Source: Agapanthus africanus (taxonomy: Eukaryota > Streptophyta > Magnoliopsida > Asparagales > Amaryllidaceae). Taken from it: a stretch of DNA of 64,000 bases. The notes under the pieces were generated by a model. It saw only the letters and a list, made by a program, of their open reading frames with translations. It was not told the origin of the DNA and did no database searches. The translations under genes were made by a program, and so were the position numbers. Position 1 is the stretch's first letter; every line of letters starts with the position of its first letter. Shown one piece after another: positions 46,005-58,800 of the stretch. Where the stretch lies: the NCBI GenBank assembly GCA_030015575.1, contig JASDDO010000006.1:205287632-205351631 (forward strand), in the 5' to 3' direction.

Positions 46005-49000
46005 AGCAACGTTGTGACCACAAATAGGTTACATCTAGATAACAAATTGACTTAGTCTGACTTATATAACTGGCAAAAGTCTGTCGAGATGTCCATTGCC
46101 TATGACAAGCTGGACCACCCTATTACTACTCAAGATCCCGCCGTCCCCGGTCCAGTTTCCACCGTCACGGATATGGATATCCGCCAGACTTTGGAAAAGG
46201 ATAAAGCGAAAGCCAAATGCCTCGTGTTAGCTTCAGTTGATGGTGTATACCAGAAGCAGCACGAGAAGATGGACTCAGTTTCCATCTTTCTCCATAACAA
46301 AGATTTATATGGAGAGCAATCTCATATCGCAAGATATGAGACTTCGAACGAATTGATTCAAGCGAGGTTGGCTGACGGGTCATCTGTAGGGGACAACGTC
46401 CTTACAATGACTAGCTGTATTGATGAGCTCCAGGACCTGAAGACCACGTTAGAGAACGAGTCAGATACCGACTTGATTCTTCAGTCTCTACCTTCTACCC
46501 TGAAGGAAACCAGGGAAGTAGAAGGAAAGTGAAGGGCAAAAGTTTCGGGACTGGATATAGTAAAAGAGGGACGTTCTTATTGTTATGAGATTGGGCATTG
46601 GCAGAAAGATTGCAGGGCTTTAGAAGCCAGTAGCCAGGATACGAAGCATGTTGTGGCTTCAGCCTCAAATGTATTTATAATTGAGAACTGTTTGTCAATA
46701 AACTCTACTTCCTCGGTACTAGATACCGGAGCAGGATCTCATATCTGTAATTCATTACATGCTTTGAGAAACCGTAGAGTTATAAAGGTAGGTGATTGGT
46801 CTCTCAGAGTTGCAAACGGAATGAGCGTGGACGCTGAATCCGTGGGAGAATATCGCCTAGGTTTGACAAGTTGGCAGATATTGATTCTACGTAACTGTCT
46901 GTATGTACCTAGTATGACTTGCAATATCATATCAGTGTCCTTACTTTCAAGAGAGGGATATGATTTTACATTCGTAAGCGATGTAGTTAACATCCACCTA
47001 AATCATGTTCTGATTGGGTCAGGTACATTAGATAACAGTATATACGTATTAAGTCAAGCTCAGGTTTTAAATGTCCAGAATACACTTAAAAGAAAGTCTC
47101 CAGAAATAAATCAGGCTTTCTTATGGCATTATAGACTTGGTCACATCAATGAGAGAAGGTTGACTAAGTTACATAGAGAAGGATATTTGAATCCGTTCGA
47201 ATATCAATTTTATGCTACTTGTGAATCTTGTCTCAAAGGAAAGATGACAAAGACTCCATTCACTGGACAGGGAGTAAGAGCAAGCGAGCTCTTGGGACTC
47301 ATACACAGTGACGTGTGTGGTCCAATGTCTACACATGCGTGAGGTGGTTATTCCTACTTCATTACTTTTACGGATGATTTCTCTAGGTTTGGATATGTCT
47401 TCTTAATGAAGCACAAATCCGAGGCCTTTGAAAAATTCCAAGAATACAAGAATGAAGTAGAAAAACAAACAGGCAAGAGTATAAAGACACTGAGATCTGA
47501 TCGAGGTGGTGAATACTTAAGTGCCGAGTTTCTGGATTACTTAAAAGAGAATGGAATTCTCTCTCAGCTTACTCCTCCATACACACCACAACACCACGGT
47601 GTATCGGAAAGGAGAAATCGAACCCTTTTAGATATGGTTCGTTCCATGATGAGTAACGCTGAGTTACCGCGATCATTCTGGGGATATGCACTAGAATCAG
47701 CTGCATATCTTTTGAACCTAGTTCCTACCAAGACTGTGCCTACCACACCATATCAGATGTAGAGTGGGAAGAAACCCTATTTTCATTATCCAAAGATTTG
47801 GGGATGTCCGGCTTTTATTAAAAAGCAGCATGCGGACAAGCTCGAGGCACGATCAGTACATTGTAAGTTTTTGGGATATCGAAAGAACTCCAAGGGGTAT
47901 CTATTCTATTACACAGAGGAAAAAAAAGTTTTTGTTTCTCGTCATGCCCACTTTCTGGAACATCAGTTTTTAGAAAAAGGAACAAGTGGGATCGTAGTAG
48001 AACTGGAAGAAATTCCAGAACCACAAGCTAGTACTGAAAGCTTGGAAGAACCAGAAGGTTCAGGAGAACAGGACATCCCGACTCTACTCCGTAGGAGTAG
48101 TAGGCAATCTCATCCGCCCGAGAGATACTGCAGTTTTCTCATAGACGGGGATAGAGAGGATTGCATTATTGACTATGATGAGCCTACTAGCTTCCAGCAA
48201 GCCATTCAGAGCGATGATTCAGTAAAATGGCTGGATGCAATGCGGACCGAAATAGAGTCCATGTACACTAACAAAGTATGGACTTTGGACATTGCTCCAG
48301 ATGGGGTAAAACCCGTAGGATGCAAATGGATCTTCAAAAAGAAGATTGGTGTAGATAGACAGGTTGAAACCTATAAGGCTAGACTTATTGCAAAGGGTTT
48401 CCGTCAAAGACCTGGTTTGGACTATGATGAAATCTTTTCTCCAGTGGCTATGCTTAAATCTATTCGGGTCCTTCTTGCTATTTCCGCCTTCCACGATTAT
48501 GAAATCTGGCAGATGGACGTAAAGACGGCCTTTCTAAATGTTAATTTGGAAGAGAGCGTCTATATGGATCAGCCAGAGGGATTCATTCAGAGTGGGAGCA
48601 GCGGTAAAGTATGCAAGCTGCTTAAGTCCATTTATGGACCAAAGCAGGCATCGCGGAGTTGGAACATCTGTTTTGATGATGCTGTCAAAGAATTCGACTT
48701 TATTAAAAATCCAGATGAACCTTGCATATACAGTATGATTGTAGGGAGAACTGTAGTATTCCCCGTCTTGTACGTGGATGAAATTCTCCTAATAGAAAAT
48801 GATATTCCTATGTTACAGCCAATCAAAAGATTCTTGTCACATAAATTCTCCATGAAAGACCTAGGTGATGCCACCTACATTCTGGGGATCCGGATCTATT
48901 GTGATAGATCAAAGAGGATGTTAGGACTTTCGCAGTCCAGGTACATAGACACCATAGTGAATAGATTCAGTATGGATGATTCTAAGCGCGGTAACCTACC

Positions 49001-49757
49001 GGCTTGTTACGGAATCACCATCTCTAAAGAGATGTCTCCCAAGACTGATTTGGAAAGGGATCGCATGTCGATTATACCCTACGCTTCTACGGTAGGCTCT
49101 ATAATGTATGCGATGTTATGTACCAGACCAGATGTAGCATACGCATTGAGCGTTGTAAGCCGGTATCAGGCAAACCCAGGGGAGAAGCACTGGATAGCAG
49201 TAAAGAACATTCTCAAGTACCTGAGGAGGACTAAAGAGATATTCTTGGTATATGGCGGAAAAGACCTCCAGATGGAGGCCTTTGCCGACTCCGGCTTCCA
49301 GAGTGACAAGGATGACTCCAAATCCATGTCGGGTTATGTCTTTACCCTCAATGGAGGGGCGGTCTGTTGGAAGAGTTCCAAGCAGGAGACCATTGCTGAC
49401 TCAACAATGGAAGCAGAGTACATAGTTGCTTGCGATGCCGCAAAAGAAGCTGTCTGGATGAAGAAGTTCCTCACAGAACTTCAGGTGGTTCCTACCAGTG
49501 TTGATCCAATACCTCTTTATTGTGACAACAATGGCGCTATAGCTTTAGCGAAGGAACCCAAGACCCATCAGAAGTCCAGACACATCTTAAGGCGATATCA
49601 CCTGATCAGGGAGATCGTAGATCGCCGGGACATCGAGGTGAAGAGAGTAGAGACAGAGAATAACATTGCTGATCTATTCATAAAGGCCCTTCCTCAGACG
49701 CAGTTCGAGAGGCTATTCGAGATGATAGGTCAACGATATGCCAGCTCATGGCCCTAG
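46005..49757 (+). pseudogene. D1 gag-pol polyprotein, single frame with four stops
   Basis: One frame spans gag to RNase H, broken by TAG 46053, TGA 46530, TGA 47340 and TAG 47760. Gag begins before an in-frame ATG at 46089 and is shortened after about 46500. A damaged zinc knuckle follows (46572-46613, first Cys replaced by Arg, then C-x4-H-x4-C). Protease DTGAG is at 46722-46736. Integrase has the HYRLGH...CESC zinc region, then catalytic Asp 47310, Asp 47499 and Glu 47607 (35 residues between the last two: the DD35E pattern). RT runs from about 48220 with YVDE at 48771-48782 in place of YVDD. RNase H runs to about 49700 with D..E..D-type landmarks, ending at TAG 49755-49757. The copia order (integrase before RT) is clear. 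Confidence 0.92.
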
Positions 49758-49759
49758 TG

Positions 49760-49771
49760 AAAGTGGGAGAT
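49760..49771 (+). other. D1 polypurine tract
   Basis: AAAGTGGGAGAT immediately before the 3' LTR. Confidence 0.88.
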
Positions 49772-51722
49772 TGTTAGTGTATATGCCCTAGGGTCCATTA
49801 TTGTATCATACTTGTATGTATATTACTTAATGGAAGCTTGGGATATTCACAGTTGTACATACAATCTTGCTAAAAATGGTAGTATGCTACTTGGTTTGTA
49901 TCTACTTTAATATGTACATATGTTTCTTGTAACGTATCACTTATACATATTAGTAGAGCCCATAGGATCTTTTGCTTAATTACCAGCGTTGTGATGGCAG
50001 TCACACTAGTGGGGGCTAGGTAGTCTGTAAGCAACATCCTATACTTGTCCCTAATCGTAGGATTATCGAGACAGGGCATCGATACCCCAGAGTAGACTAG
50101 TGTGTACGCTTCTCATCCCAGTTGGGGAGATGGTCTGTCCCGCAGCCGTCAGTACGTCATACTGGAGATAGTATACAGGTGCTCGTTAAGTTACGGGTAA
50201 ACCGGACAAGACTCGCAGGGGAACTGATTGGTTTGTATTATACCCGTCGTCAGTTAACAGTTCCCAGGTGACATGAGTACAGCATAGTCCGCAGACTTGA
50301 CACTGCTACTTCGCCTCGAGTGTGTCCTACTGTTCTTAGATTGCTACCCTACCACGGCTCAAAGGAGTCGTGAAAACAGGTAGCAGTTGGGTGCAGTCCC
50401 GAGCACTTGTAGGAAGTGGCGGTTAGACAGGATTCGTCTCTCCCGGTATTGGGAGTTGATATCGTGCTGTGTCAGAGAGCCATTACGCAAAGTCCCTGGC
50501 GAGGGCAAGCGAAATTTACTGGTAGGTTCCAGTAGTTTCTCAAGGTGTAATGGGCTACGCTCCGACACGACTTATACAGTTATTAGGGGACTGACGCTTG
50601 CCGCCCCCTAGGCTCGATATGCGATAGTCTTAGACGAAAAGACCGGACTGTACGGAGATTGTCACATCAGGCTCAGTAGGAGTTTGGATGGTTTTCCTCA
50701 TCGGCCTCTTTATCGACATCTACCTGGGACCGTTACGTACAGCTAGTGCCGCTTGCGGTCTGTGGTTACACCGACTGCCAGCGTAGTGTCGAGTCTTTAG
50801 AGCCCCACACAGAGAGTTTCCCTGCTCCAGGAGAAACGATATAAAGGTCGTATGGTTTTACGACAAGGGTTCGGACGCATACGTGTGTTTACGTACGTAC
50901 GACGTTCGGACAGTTTTTACTAGTCGGCTTTGGTTTAAGCCAGTTTCTAGTATCAAATTATTGGATTTATACAGTCTAAAGTTTTTCCGTGTTTTCACGG
51001 ATTGGAGGGGCGTTCTCGTAATTTTACGGGAAGCTTCTAGAAGCATGGTGACTTGGAGGGTAAGGTGGCATTAGCATTAATTGATTTTGTGACTCATGAG
51101 ATGAATCATTCAAGTGAGTTAATGAAGCATTTATTGCTTAATGACTCACTTGATGATTCATTGCACATATTCAATGAAGCATGATGATAATGCATTTGAA
51201 TTATTCATTTGATAATTCTTTATGCTTCATAATATATTAGAAGTGAGAAACAATTTCAATTCATTCTCATTCTCACCTTCTCTCTCCTCAAGCTCTCCCT
51301 CTTCAAACCCTAACCCTAACCTCTCAAGTGTTGATATCAAGGGTTAGATAGACTAATACATCCATAACCACACTCTATATCCCCTAGGTAGCTTAGATTA
51401 GCACTTTGAGCAACCTAGTTATCTCAAGTTAGAGATCAAGCTTGTAGTAGGAGCTCTCGGGTGGATCATCTTTGATTCGAGTAGGCTGTTGAGGTGCCGA
51501 TGTTCCAAGGATCCTACGAGGAGTGGAGGACCGCGATGAAGACCCGAAGGACAAGTAACGTGAGGTATAACTTCGAATCCGAGTAGTTAAACCTTTCGTA
51601 GTTTGCTAGTAACGGTTTAGAAACGATTCATGCTCTCAAGTCCGTGTTACGAAGCTTTGATAATCGTTTTTCATATATTCCGCCTCCCCGCAAGTTCGTG
51701 GGGTGCGTGACATGGACTTACA
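49772..51722 (+). repeat. D1 3' LTR (1951 bp)
   Basis: The partner of 42001-43951. Hairpins from 50847 to about 50945, heat-shock element at 51030-51042. Confidence 0.97.
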
Positions 51723-53440
51723 GGAGCATTCACACCCTATGTGATAAGGTGTGCTCTATGGTGAGTACTACTGAGTTACCTATTTCCTTTTGGGAGTTAT
51801 GCACTGGAGAAGTTGCATACCTATTGAATAGGGTTCCGATCAGATCAGTTGCCTACCACTTCATATGAGATATGAAAAGGGAAGAGCCCATATCTTAAGT
51901 TTGTTAAGATTTGGGGTTGTCCAGCCTATGTCTAAAAGAATAATCCGGACAAGCTCGAGGCAAAGTCAGTTCTATAGAAGTTAGTTGGATATCCCAAGCA
52001 TTCGCAAGGGAATATCTTCTACCTAACCGAGGAACAAAAGATTTTTTGTTTCTTAATATACCACCTTTTTGAAAGGGAATTTCTTGAGAAGAAATTAGTG
52101 GTCATGAGGTAGAACTGGAGGAGTTCCAGCTATACAAACTGCAGCTGATGATTTGGTAGAACCAAAGAATTCAATAGTTTCCAATGAACCTCAGCTTCTC
52201 CGCCGATCTAGCACGGTTCCTCACCCACCTAAGAGATACTTTGGTTTCTCTATGACAGTGGGAGCGAGGATTGCATCATGAGATGATGACCCATCTGGTT
52301 TCGAGCAGGCCATCAAGAGTGGGGACTCTGTAAGAATGGCTGGATGCTTAACAATCTGAGATGGAATCCTTATACACCAACAAAGTATGGACTTTGGTTG
52401 CCTTATCTGAAGGGTTAAATCCCCATCAGGAGCAAGTATATCTTGAGAAGATTACTTGGTGTACATGAAAAAGTTGAGACTTTCAAAGCTATGCTTAAGT
52501 CCATCCAGATCCTACTTGCCACGGCTACATACCATGACTATGATATCTGTCGGTTGGGTGTCATGACTGTTTTTCTAAATGATGTTTTAGAAGAGTGAGT
52601 CTATAAGTACACAGTCAGAGGGCTTCGTAGATAGTGGGAGCAGTGGATACGTGTGCAAGATGTTTTATGTGATAAAGCAGGCATCGCGGAGTTGGAACGT
52701 CAGTTTTGATGAGTTAGTCAAAGAGTTTGACATCATCAAAATAGTAGATGAACCAAGTATATACAAAAAGGTAGTAGGGAGTATGGTGGTGATCCTCGTA
52801 GAGTACGTGGATGACATACTCTTGATAGGAAAGGAGTTTCCTATGCTACGCTCGGTCAATCTCCGCTTATCATAAGGATTCTACAAATAGGATCAAAGTG
52901 ATACCTACTAAATCCTGGGTTTTGGATCTATGAGATAGATCTAATTGGATGTCAGGATACTCACTAGTTGTAGTGAGATGGTATCAATTGATCCTGGGAA
53001 GAATCACTGGAAAGGTTCCAGAGTGATAAGGACGACTGAAATTCAGTCACAGGCATTTTCTTTACTCTCAGTAGAGGGACGGTATGTTGGAAAAGTTCCA
53101 AGACAGATACCGTGGCATACTAGACGATTAAAGGCAAGACACATCGTTACCAAAGATGCTACCAAAGAGGCAGTCTGGGTGTATATTAGTTCATGAGATG
53201 AACTTCGTTTCTACCATTGTGTGACAATGGAGTTGTGGCTTATGCCAAGGAACGCCCGTCCCATCAGTGATACAGACATATTCTAAGGCAGTATCACCTG
53301 ATCATGGAGATGGTTGATCTCCAGGGGATCTAGGTTAGGAGAGTAGACTCAGAGGACAACACGGTGGATCCACTCACAAAGAGCTTTTCCCAGAGAGAGA
53401 CTATTATGGGATGGTTGAGTATGAGATACTTCAACCACTG
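51723..53440 (+). pseudogene. A2 coding remnant, part 2 (integrase end, RT, RNase H)
   Basis: Resumes after the second GGAGC and is collinear with A1 from 31256. A 74-codon open RT piece (52651-52875) keeps the intact YVDD motif (52804-52815), unlike D1 (YVDE) and A1 (YVYD). The stretch between about 52960 and 53000 shows the same deletion as A1 relative to D1. The RNase H tail (about 53100-53400) keeps a DPLTK-like end. Stops occur throughout. Confidence 0.8.
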
Positions 53441-53451
53441 TTATGGGAGAT

Positions 53452-55606
53452 TGTTAGTTATATGTATGCCCTGGAGGCCATTACTATACATGAGATGTAT
53501 ATTGTAGTGGATGCTTGGACATATATAGGGAGGACTTTCTTGCTTGACATGATAGTATGCTATCTGGTTACTCTTTACCTTAACGTGTACACTGATTGTC
53601 TCTCTGTTACATGTTGGTAAAGCCCTTAGGATGTGTACTTGACTACCTGGACTATGATGCGGATCATACTAGTGGGGACATGGTAGTCCATAAGTATATC
53701 CTTCAAGGTCCCTAGTCGTGGGTGTATCGAGATGGGGCATCGATATACCAGAGTAGACTAGCGTATACCTTCTCGACCTATGTAGATGGGCGATGGATGA
53801 TCCCATATCCATTGGTTTTTGACATCAGAGATGTTATACGGGTGCTCGGTGGAGACTGGGTACACTGGACGGACTCGCCGAGAACTCCCAGATGGTTTTA
53901 TACCTTACGTCAGATGGCAGTTCTCTGGTGACACTGGTACAGGTTAGTCTGTAGACCCGAGATCTTCATAGAGCCTTGTGTGATTCCCACTGTGCTTTGA
54001 TATCCAACTTACCACGTCCAAGAGGGCATGCAAAATGGTGGTTTTTAGGTACAGTCCCGAGTCACATGGAGACAATGATCGATAGGAGGGGTTTCATCTC
54101 TCCCGGTATTGGGGGTTGATGTTGCGCTATGCTCGATTGGCCATAACAGGGAAGTCCCTGGCCAGGGCTGGTTTAGAGATTTACTGGTAAGTGTTACCAG
54201 TAGTGTCTAGACCCATTATGAGCCTTATATCGGCATGACTTATCGGTTATTAGACGAGGAGACCGGACTGTACGGTAGTGTCGCTGTCAGGATTTTTGCA
54301 GGAGTTGGAGCGGGCTTGCTTGTTGATCTTCTGATTGCTCAATACCCGGGTAGCCGTTACGTCCAGCTAGTACCGCTGACGGCTTTTGGGTGCTTGATAT
54401 GATCATCACCTACTGCCGGCGTATTGACGAGTCTTTAGAGTCCTACATAGAGGTTTTACTGGCTCAGGCAAAACGAAATAGGAGCGCATATGTGATATGT
54501 GCGGGACCAAGAATAATTCGGGTATGTGATACCGTATTTTATTCTCGCGATGTTTGTATCGATCGGTTATATGCGATATAACCAGGTTATCGAATCAAGG
54601 GTTGATTCGATAAGTCGATACATTGGATGTTAGTCGGTTATATATGATATAACCGGATTATTAAGTCAAGTGTTGATTTAATAATTTAGTGTATAATTGT
54701 ATATGTGATATACTAATTTACATTAACTAACATTGATTCACTTAAGCATTTGTTTTTCTCACTTGTGCACAACTTAATATATATGTGATATATATTCATT
54801 TGTTTTCATTTTATATCATGGTTGTTGATACAACTTACATGGGTGTATAAGACTTATACCATAATAATTATAGTGTTAGGTTTTTATATCTAAAGTAATT
54901 CTAAAATTAGTGGATAATGAGCTCACATGCATGAAGCTTCATGAAGCTTATGGTTGCATTGACTCAGTCCACTAGTTTTGTTTTACTTAAGATATTAATT
55001 AACCTAACCACTATAATTAGCCATGATAATGTCTCTACATGAGTTAGTATATGATACCCACTCACCCATGGTTAGCTCTCTCTCTTAATTAATTTTAATT
55101 CTCATTTTGAGCTCATATTCTTCCTCCTTCAAATTCTTTCTAGGGTTTGATAAAGAGAGAGAAACACTGTGAGAAAAGGAATTCTAAAGTGTACCCATTT
55201 CCTATTTCATCATCCTCTACTAGACCAGCACTTTAGTTTAGGGTGTTTGCTTCACTAATTCTCTAGTTAGTGAAGTAGAGCCTTGAGTTCGTATTCCCTC
55301 GACGTAGATCATCTTCGGCCTCGAAAACTTCAAGCAAAATCGTTGCCCTCTTCTTATGGAGCCGTCCGAGAGTCCGGGAGCACGATGATCGCAGCGAAGG
55401 GACTACTATAAGGAGCTTAAGAAGTGAAGGACCGATATACAAAGGTTGTATTTCGTATTCACTTAGAGATAATTGTTATTTTCTTGCATGTCTTACCCTA
55501 ATTATCTAGCAAAGATCTTGTCTAGGGTTATTCGGCACGGCTAAAAATTTAATCGGGCATGGTTGATGCCTTGTAGAACCTTGTTAGAGTGCCTAGTAAC
55601 CCTACA
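53452..55606 (+). repeat. A2 right (3') LTR
   Basis: TGTTAGTTATATG...CCCTACA, 2155 bp, slightly shorter than the left LTR because of small deletions (for example near 54255). Hairpin array at 54484-54830, heat-shock element at 54933-54945. The polypurine tract before it (tgttatgggagat, about 53439-53451) is worn. Confidence 0.92.
54933..54945 (+). promoter_or_regulatory. Heat-shock element, A2 right LTR
   Basis: GAAGCTTCATGAA, three perfect alternating units. Confidence 0.6.
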
Positions 55607-56365
55607 CTGAGAAACTACTGATCCAAATCAGTAATTCTTCACTACCCCGGCCGAGGATTTCTAGTGATGGCCATCCGTGCACTGTGCGACATTAACCCCC
55701 AATACCGGGAGAGACGAATCCCCGACGATCTGCTTACTGCCTCCATTTGGCTCGGGACTGTACCCAACTAAAACCTGTTTGCACGTCTCCTTTGAGCGTG
55801 GTAGGGTAGTAATCAAAGCACAGTGGGAACTCACACGAGACAAATGACGATCTCAGGTCGACAGACTAACCTGTACACATGTCACCTGGGAACTGCTATC
55901 TGATGATATGTATAATACCAACTAGCAAGTTCCCGGCGAGTCCTGTCCGGTGTACTCATAACCTAATGAGCACCTGTATACATCTTAGGTGATCCAACTG
56001 ACACCAGTGGCTTGTGAGACTGGCCACCGCCCCTTGTCGGGGTCTCGACTGTATACACTAGTCTACTCTGAAGTATCGATGCCCTGTCTCGAAACTCCCA
56101 CGACTAGGGACACTTTAAGGATGTGCTTATAGACCCCAGCTCCCACGTATATGATCGCCATCATACTGCTGGCAGTCAAGCAAGAATCCTATGAGCTTTA
56201 TCAACATGCAATAGTGAACTAAAGCATGTATATGATGATAAAGACAAACCTGATAGCATACTATCATCTCGATCAAGACTGTCATATCGGTATAGGTCCT
56301 CCCTCAATCATTGCAATCACGTACCTGCGATCCAATAATTGACTTTGAAGGCACTATATCCAACA
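55607..56365 (-). repeat. B1 5' LTR, outer part beyond A2
   Basis: Begins with the second copy of TSD CTGAG (55607-55611) and continues as the rest of the LTR to ATCCAACA at 56365. Aligned with 5630-6371 it is collinear. Joined with 11965-13320 it gives about 2110 bp, matching the other B LTRs. Confidence 0.9.
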
Positions 56366-58330
56366 CATGGTAGTCCATAAGTTCATCCTTTAACGTTCCT
56401 AGTCGTAGGTGTATCGAGATAGGGCATCGATAAACCAGTGTAGACCAGCGTATACGCTTCTCGACCCATGAGATGAGCGATGGATGATCCCATATCCATT
56501 GGTGTTTGACATCAGAGATGGTATACGGGTGCTCAGTGGAGACTGGGTACACTGGACGGACTCGCCGAGAACTCCCAGATGGTATTATACCTCACGTCAG
56601 ATGGCAGTTCTCTAGTGACACTTATACTGGTTAGTCTGTAGACCCGAGATCGTCATAAAGTCTTGTGTGATTCCCACTGTGCTTTGATTTCCACCTTACC
56701 ACGTCTAAGAGGGCATGCTAAACGGTGGTTTTTGGGTACTGTCCCGAGTCACATGGAGGCAATGAGCGATAGGAGGGGTTTCGTCTCTCCCGGTATTGGG
56801 GGTTGATGTTGCGCTGTGCTCGATTGGCCATAACAGGGAAGTCCCTGTCCAGGGCTGATTTAGAGATTTACTGGTAAGTGTTACCGGTAGTTTCTCGACC
56901 CGTTATGAGCCTCACAACGGCATGACTTATCGGTTATTGGGGTCTGACGTTTACCACCCCTAGACTTGATATGCGACATATCAGACGAGGATACCGGGCT
57001 GTACGACAAGTGTTAATGTCAGGCTTTTGCAGGAGTTGAAGCGGGCTTTCTTGCTGATCTTCTGATCACTCAATACCCGGGTAGCCATTACGTCCAGCTA
57101 GTACCGCTGACGGCTTGTGGGTGCTTGATGTGATCATCACCTACTGCCGGCGTATTGAGGAGTCTTTAGAGTCCTATATAGAGGTTTTACTGGCTCAGGC
57201 GAAATGAAATAGAAGCACATATGTGATATGGGCGGGACCAAGAATAATGAGAGTATGTGATACCGTATTCTATTCTCGTGTCTTTTGTATCGGTCGGTTA
57301 TATGTGATATAGCCGGGTTATCGAATCAAGGGTTGATTCGATAAGACGATACATTGGATGTTAGCCGGTTATATGTGATAAATCCGGATTATTAAGTCAA
57401 ATGTTGATTTAATAATTTAGTGTATAATTGTATATGTGATATACTAATTTACATTAACTAACATTGGTTGACTTAAGCATTTGTTTTTCTCACTTATGCA
57501 CAACTTAATATATATGTGATATATATTAATTTGTGTTTTTTGTATCATGGTTGTTGATACATCATTCATGGGTGTGTAAGACATACACCATTCTAATTGT
57601 GATAGCAGGGTTTTATTATTTAAGGTAATTACAAAATTAGTGGAGGCTTTGTCACACGCATGAAGCTTGTAGAAGCTAGAGTTTGCTTTGACAATGTCCA
57701 CTCACTTTGTTTTTACCTTAGATATTTAATAACGTAACCATCACACTTAGCCATGGTTATGTCTCTATATGGGTTAATATATGATACTCACTCACCATGG
57801 TTTGCACACTTAAGAATTCATTTTCTATTCTTCATCTCATTTTGTTCATCTTCTTCCTTGAGCTCAAAAGCTCTCTAGGTTTTGATTAAGTGAGAAAGTA
57901 AAGTGAGAAAACAAATTCTAAAGTGAGCCCACTTCCTATTTCTCCATCCTCTACTAGATTAGCATTTTAGTATAGGTGTTTTTTTCACTAATTCTTAAGT
58001 TAATGAAGTAGTAGCTTGAGTTGGCATCCCCTCGACGTAGATCATCTTCGGCCTCGAAGACTTCAAGCAAGGTCGCTCCTTTCGCCTCGTGAAGCCATGC
58101 AAGAGTCCGGGAGAACCACGATCGCAGAGAAGGGACTACAACAAGGAGCTATTGAAGTGAAGGACCAATCTACAAAGGTTGTATTTCTATTACACTTAGT
58201 GGTTAAACTTTTGTTACCCTAGTTGTTCTAGTTTGATCCTAGGCTTTATTCGTTAGCACCCACTAAAAATTTTAATATGGCATGTGTGATGCTACCAAAG
58301 CCTAATAGTGGTGCTAAGGAATTCCCTTCA
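56366..58330 (+). repeat. A3 LTR, main part
   Basis: Continues the LTR begun before the window. Starts with CATGG (56366-56370), the TSD partner of 4271-4275, and ends TTCA directly before a primer site. It carries the hairpin array (about 57212-57570). Its heat-shock element has decayed (GAAGCTTGTAGAA, 57662). It is the oldest recognisable layer of the nest. Confidence 0.88.
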
Positions 58331-58800
58331 TGGTATCAGAGCCTAACTAGAAACCTAGACGATGTTATGATGATGCGAAACCGAAAAACTCCGCAAAATA
58401 CGATTTTAGAAACCCATGGATTTTCTCTCTGGAAATTTTTTTAAAAGTGGTCTGAAAATTATTTAAACAACTGTAGAATGGCATTTAGAGTATTCTAAGA
58501 ACACAGGACGAATACGAATGAGGGGTCTCGGTTTTTTGCCGGCGACGAGATTTGGAATTCCGGCGACGCCGGCCGGTTGTGCTTCCCTCTGGCTCGTATT
58601 GCACCTATGCTCCTTTACTCATAATCTTAGGTTTCTGGTATTGTTTGGGTAGTCCAGAATTGCATGGGATGTTAATTTGGTATTGGACTCTTTGCGATGT
58701 ATTTAGTATTCGTATATTTTTTTTAGCATTGTATTGGTAACCTAGACGACGTTAAACAGGTCGAACGATTATCAAACACTGGAATTTTCTAGGTTGAACG
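58331..58800 (+). other. A3 primer-binding site and start of leader
   Basis: TGGTATCAGAGCC at 58331-58343 follows the LTR. About 207 nt downstream is a GC-rich palindromic stretch (58538-58576, with repeated GCCGGC), where the other elements have the CCGCGG type. The leader is cut at 58800 by A4. No gene is seen. Confidence 0.8.

Larger units (their letters stand above)
42001..51722 (+). mobile_element. D1: family D copia (Angela-like) retrotransposon, structurally complete
   Basis: A 9722-bp element with two LTRs of exactly 1951 bp, perfect TSD GGAGC (41996-42000 and 51723-51727), primer site, 2-kb leader, single-frame gag-pol and polypurine tract. In the first 300 bp the LTRs differ at about 11 sites by eye. 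The LTR start, LTR length, long leader and initiator-Met primer site resemble Angela/BARE/WIS elements. It has four stop codons in gag-pol and a changed RT active site, so this copy is probably inactive, but it is the best-preserved coding element here. Confidence 0.97.
13321..55606 (+). mobile_element. A2: family A copia-like retrotransposon, gag-less, carrying B2, A1 and D1
   Basis: The right LTR is 53452-55606. The left LTR is in three pieces (13321-13535, 23107-24735, 37394-37765). TSD CTGAG at 13316-13320 and 55607-55611. B2 and A1 hit the left LTR and D1 hit the interior; each brings its own TSD, which places all three after A2. Removing them leaves an element of about 10.3 kb. It shares its lost gag core and its RT/RNase H deletion with A1. 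Confidence 0.9.
4276..56365 (-). mobile_element. B1: family B copia-like retrotransposon, gag-less, interrupted by A2
   Basis: A minus-strand element with matching LTRs at 4276-6371 and 11965-13320 plus 55612-56365. A2 (13321-55606) is inserted in the 5' LTR with TSD CTGAG. Without A2 the element is about 9.8 kb. The initiator-Met tRNA primer site is at 11951-11963 and the polypurine tract at 6372-6386. Its first two bases on the plus strand have drifted from TG to TA. The interior holds a structured leader and badly eroded pol, with no gag core recognised. It probably moved with proteins supplied by another element. Confidence 0.85.

Noticed and set aside
46020-46020. Spliced gag start (ttgcag acceptor near 46001-46006)
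   Set aside because: A pyrimidine run followed by TTGCAG precedes gag in D1, but A1, A2 and B lack a clear AG at the same place and no donor is evident.
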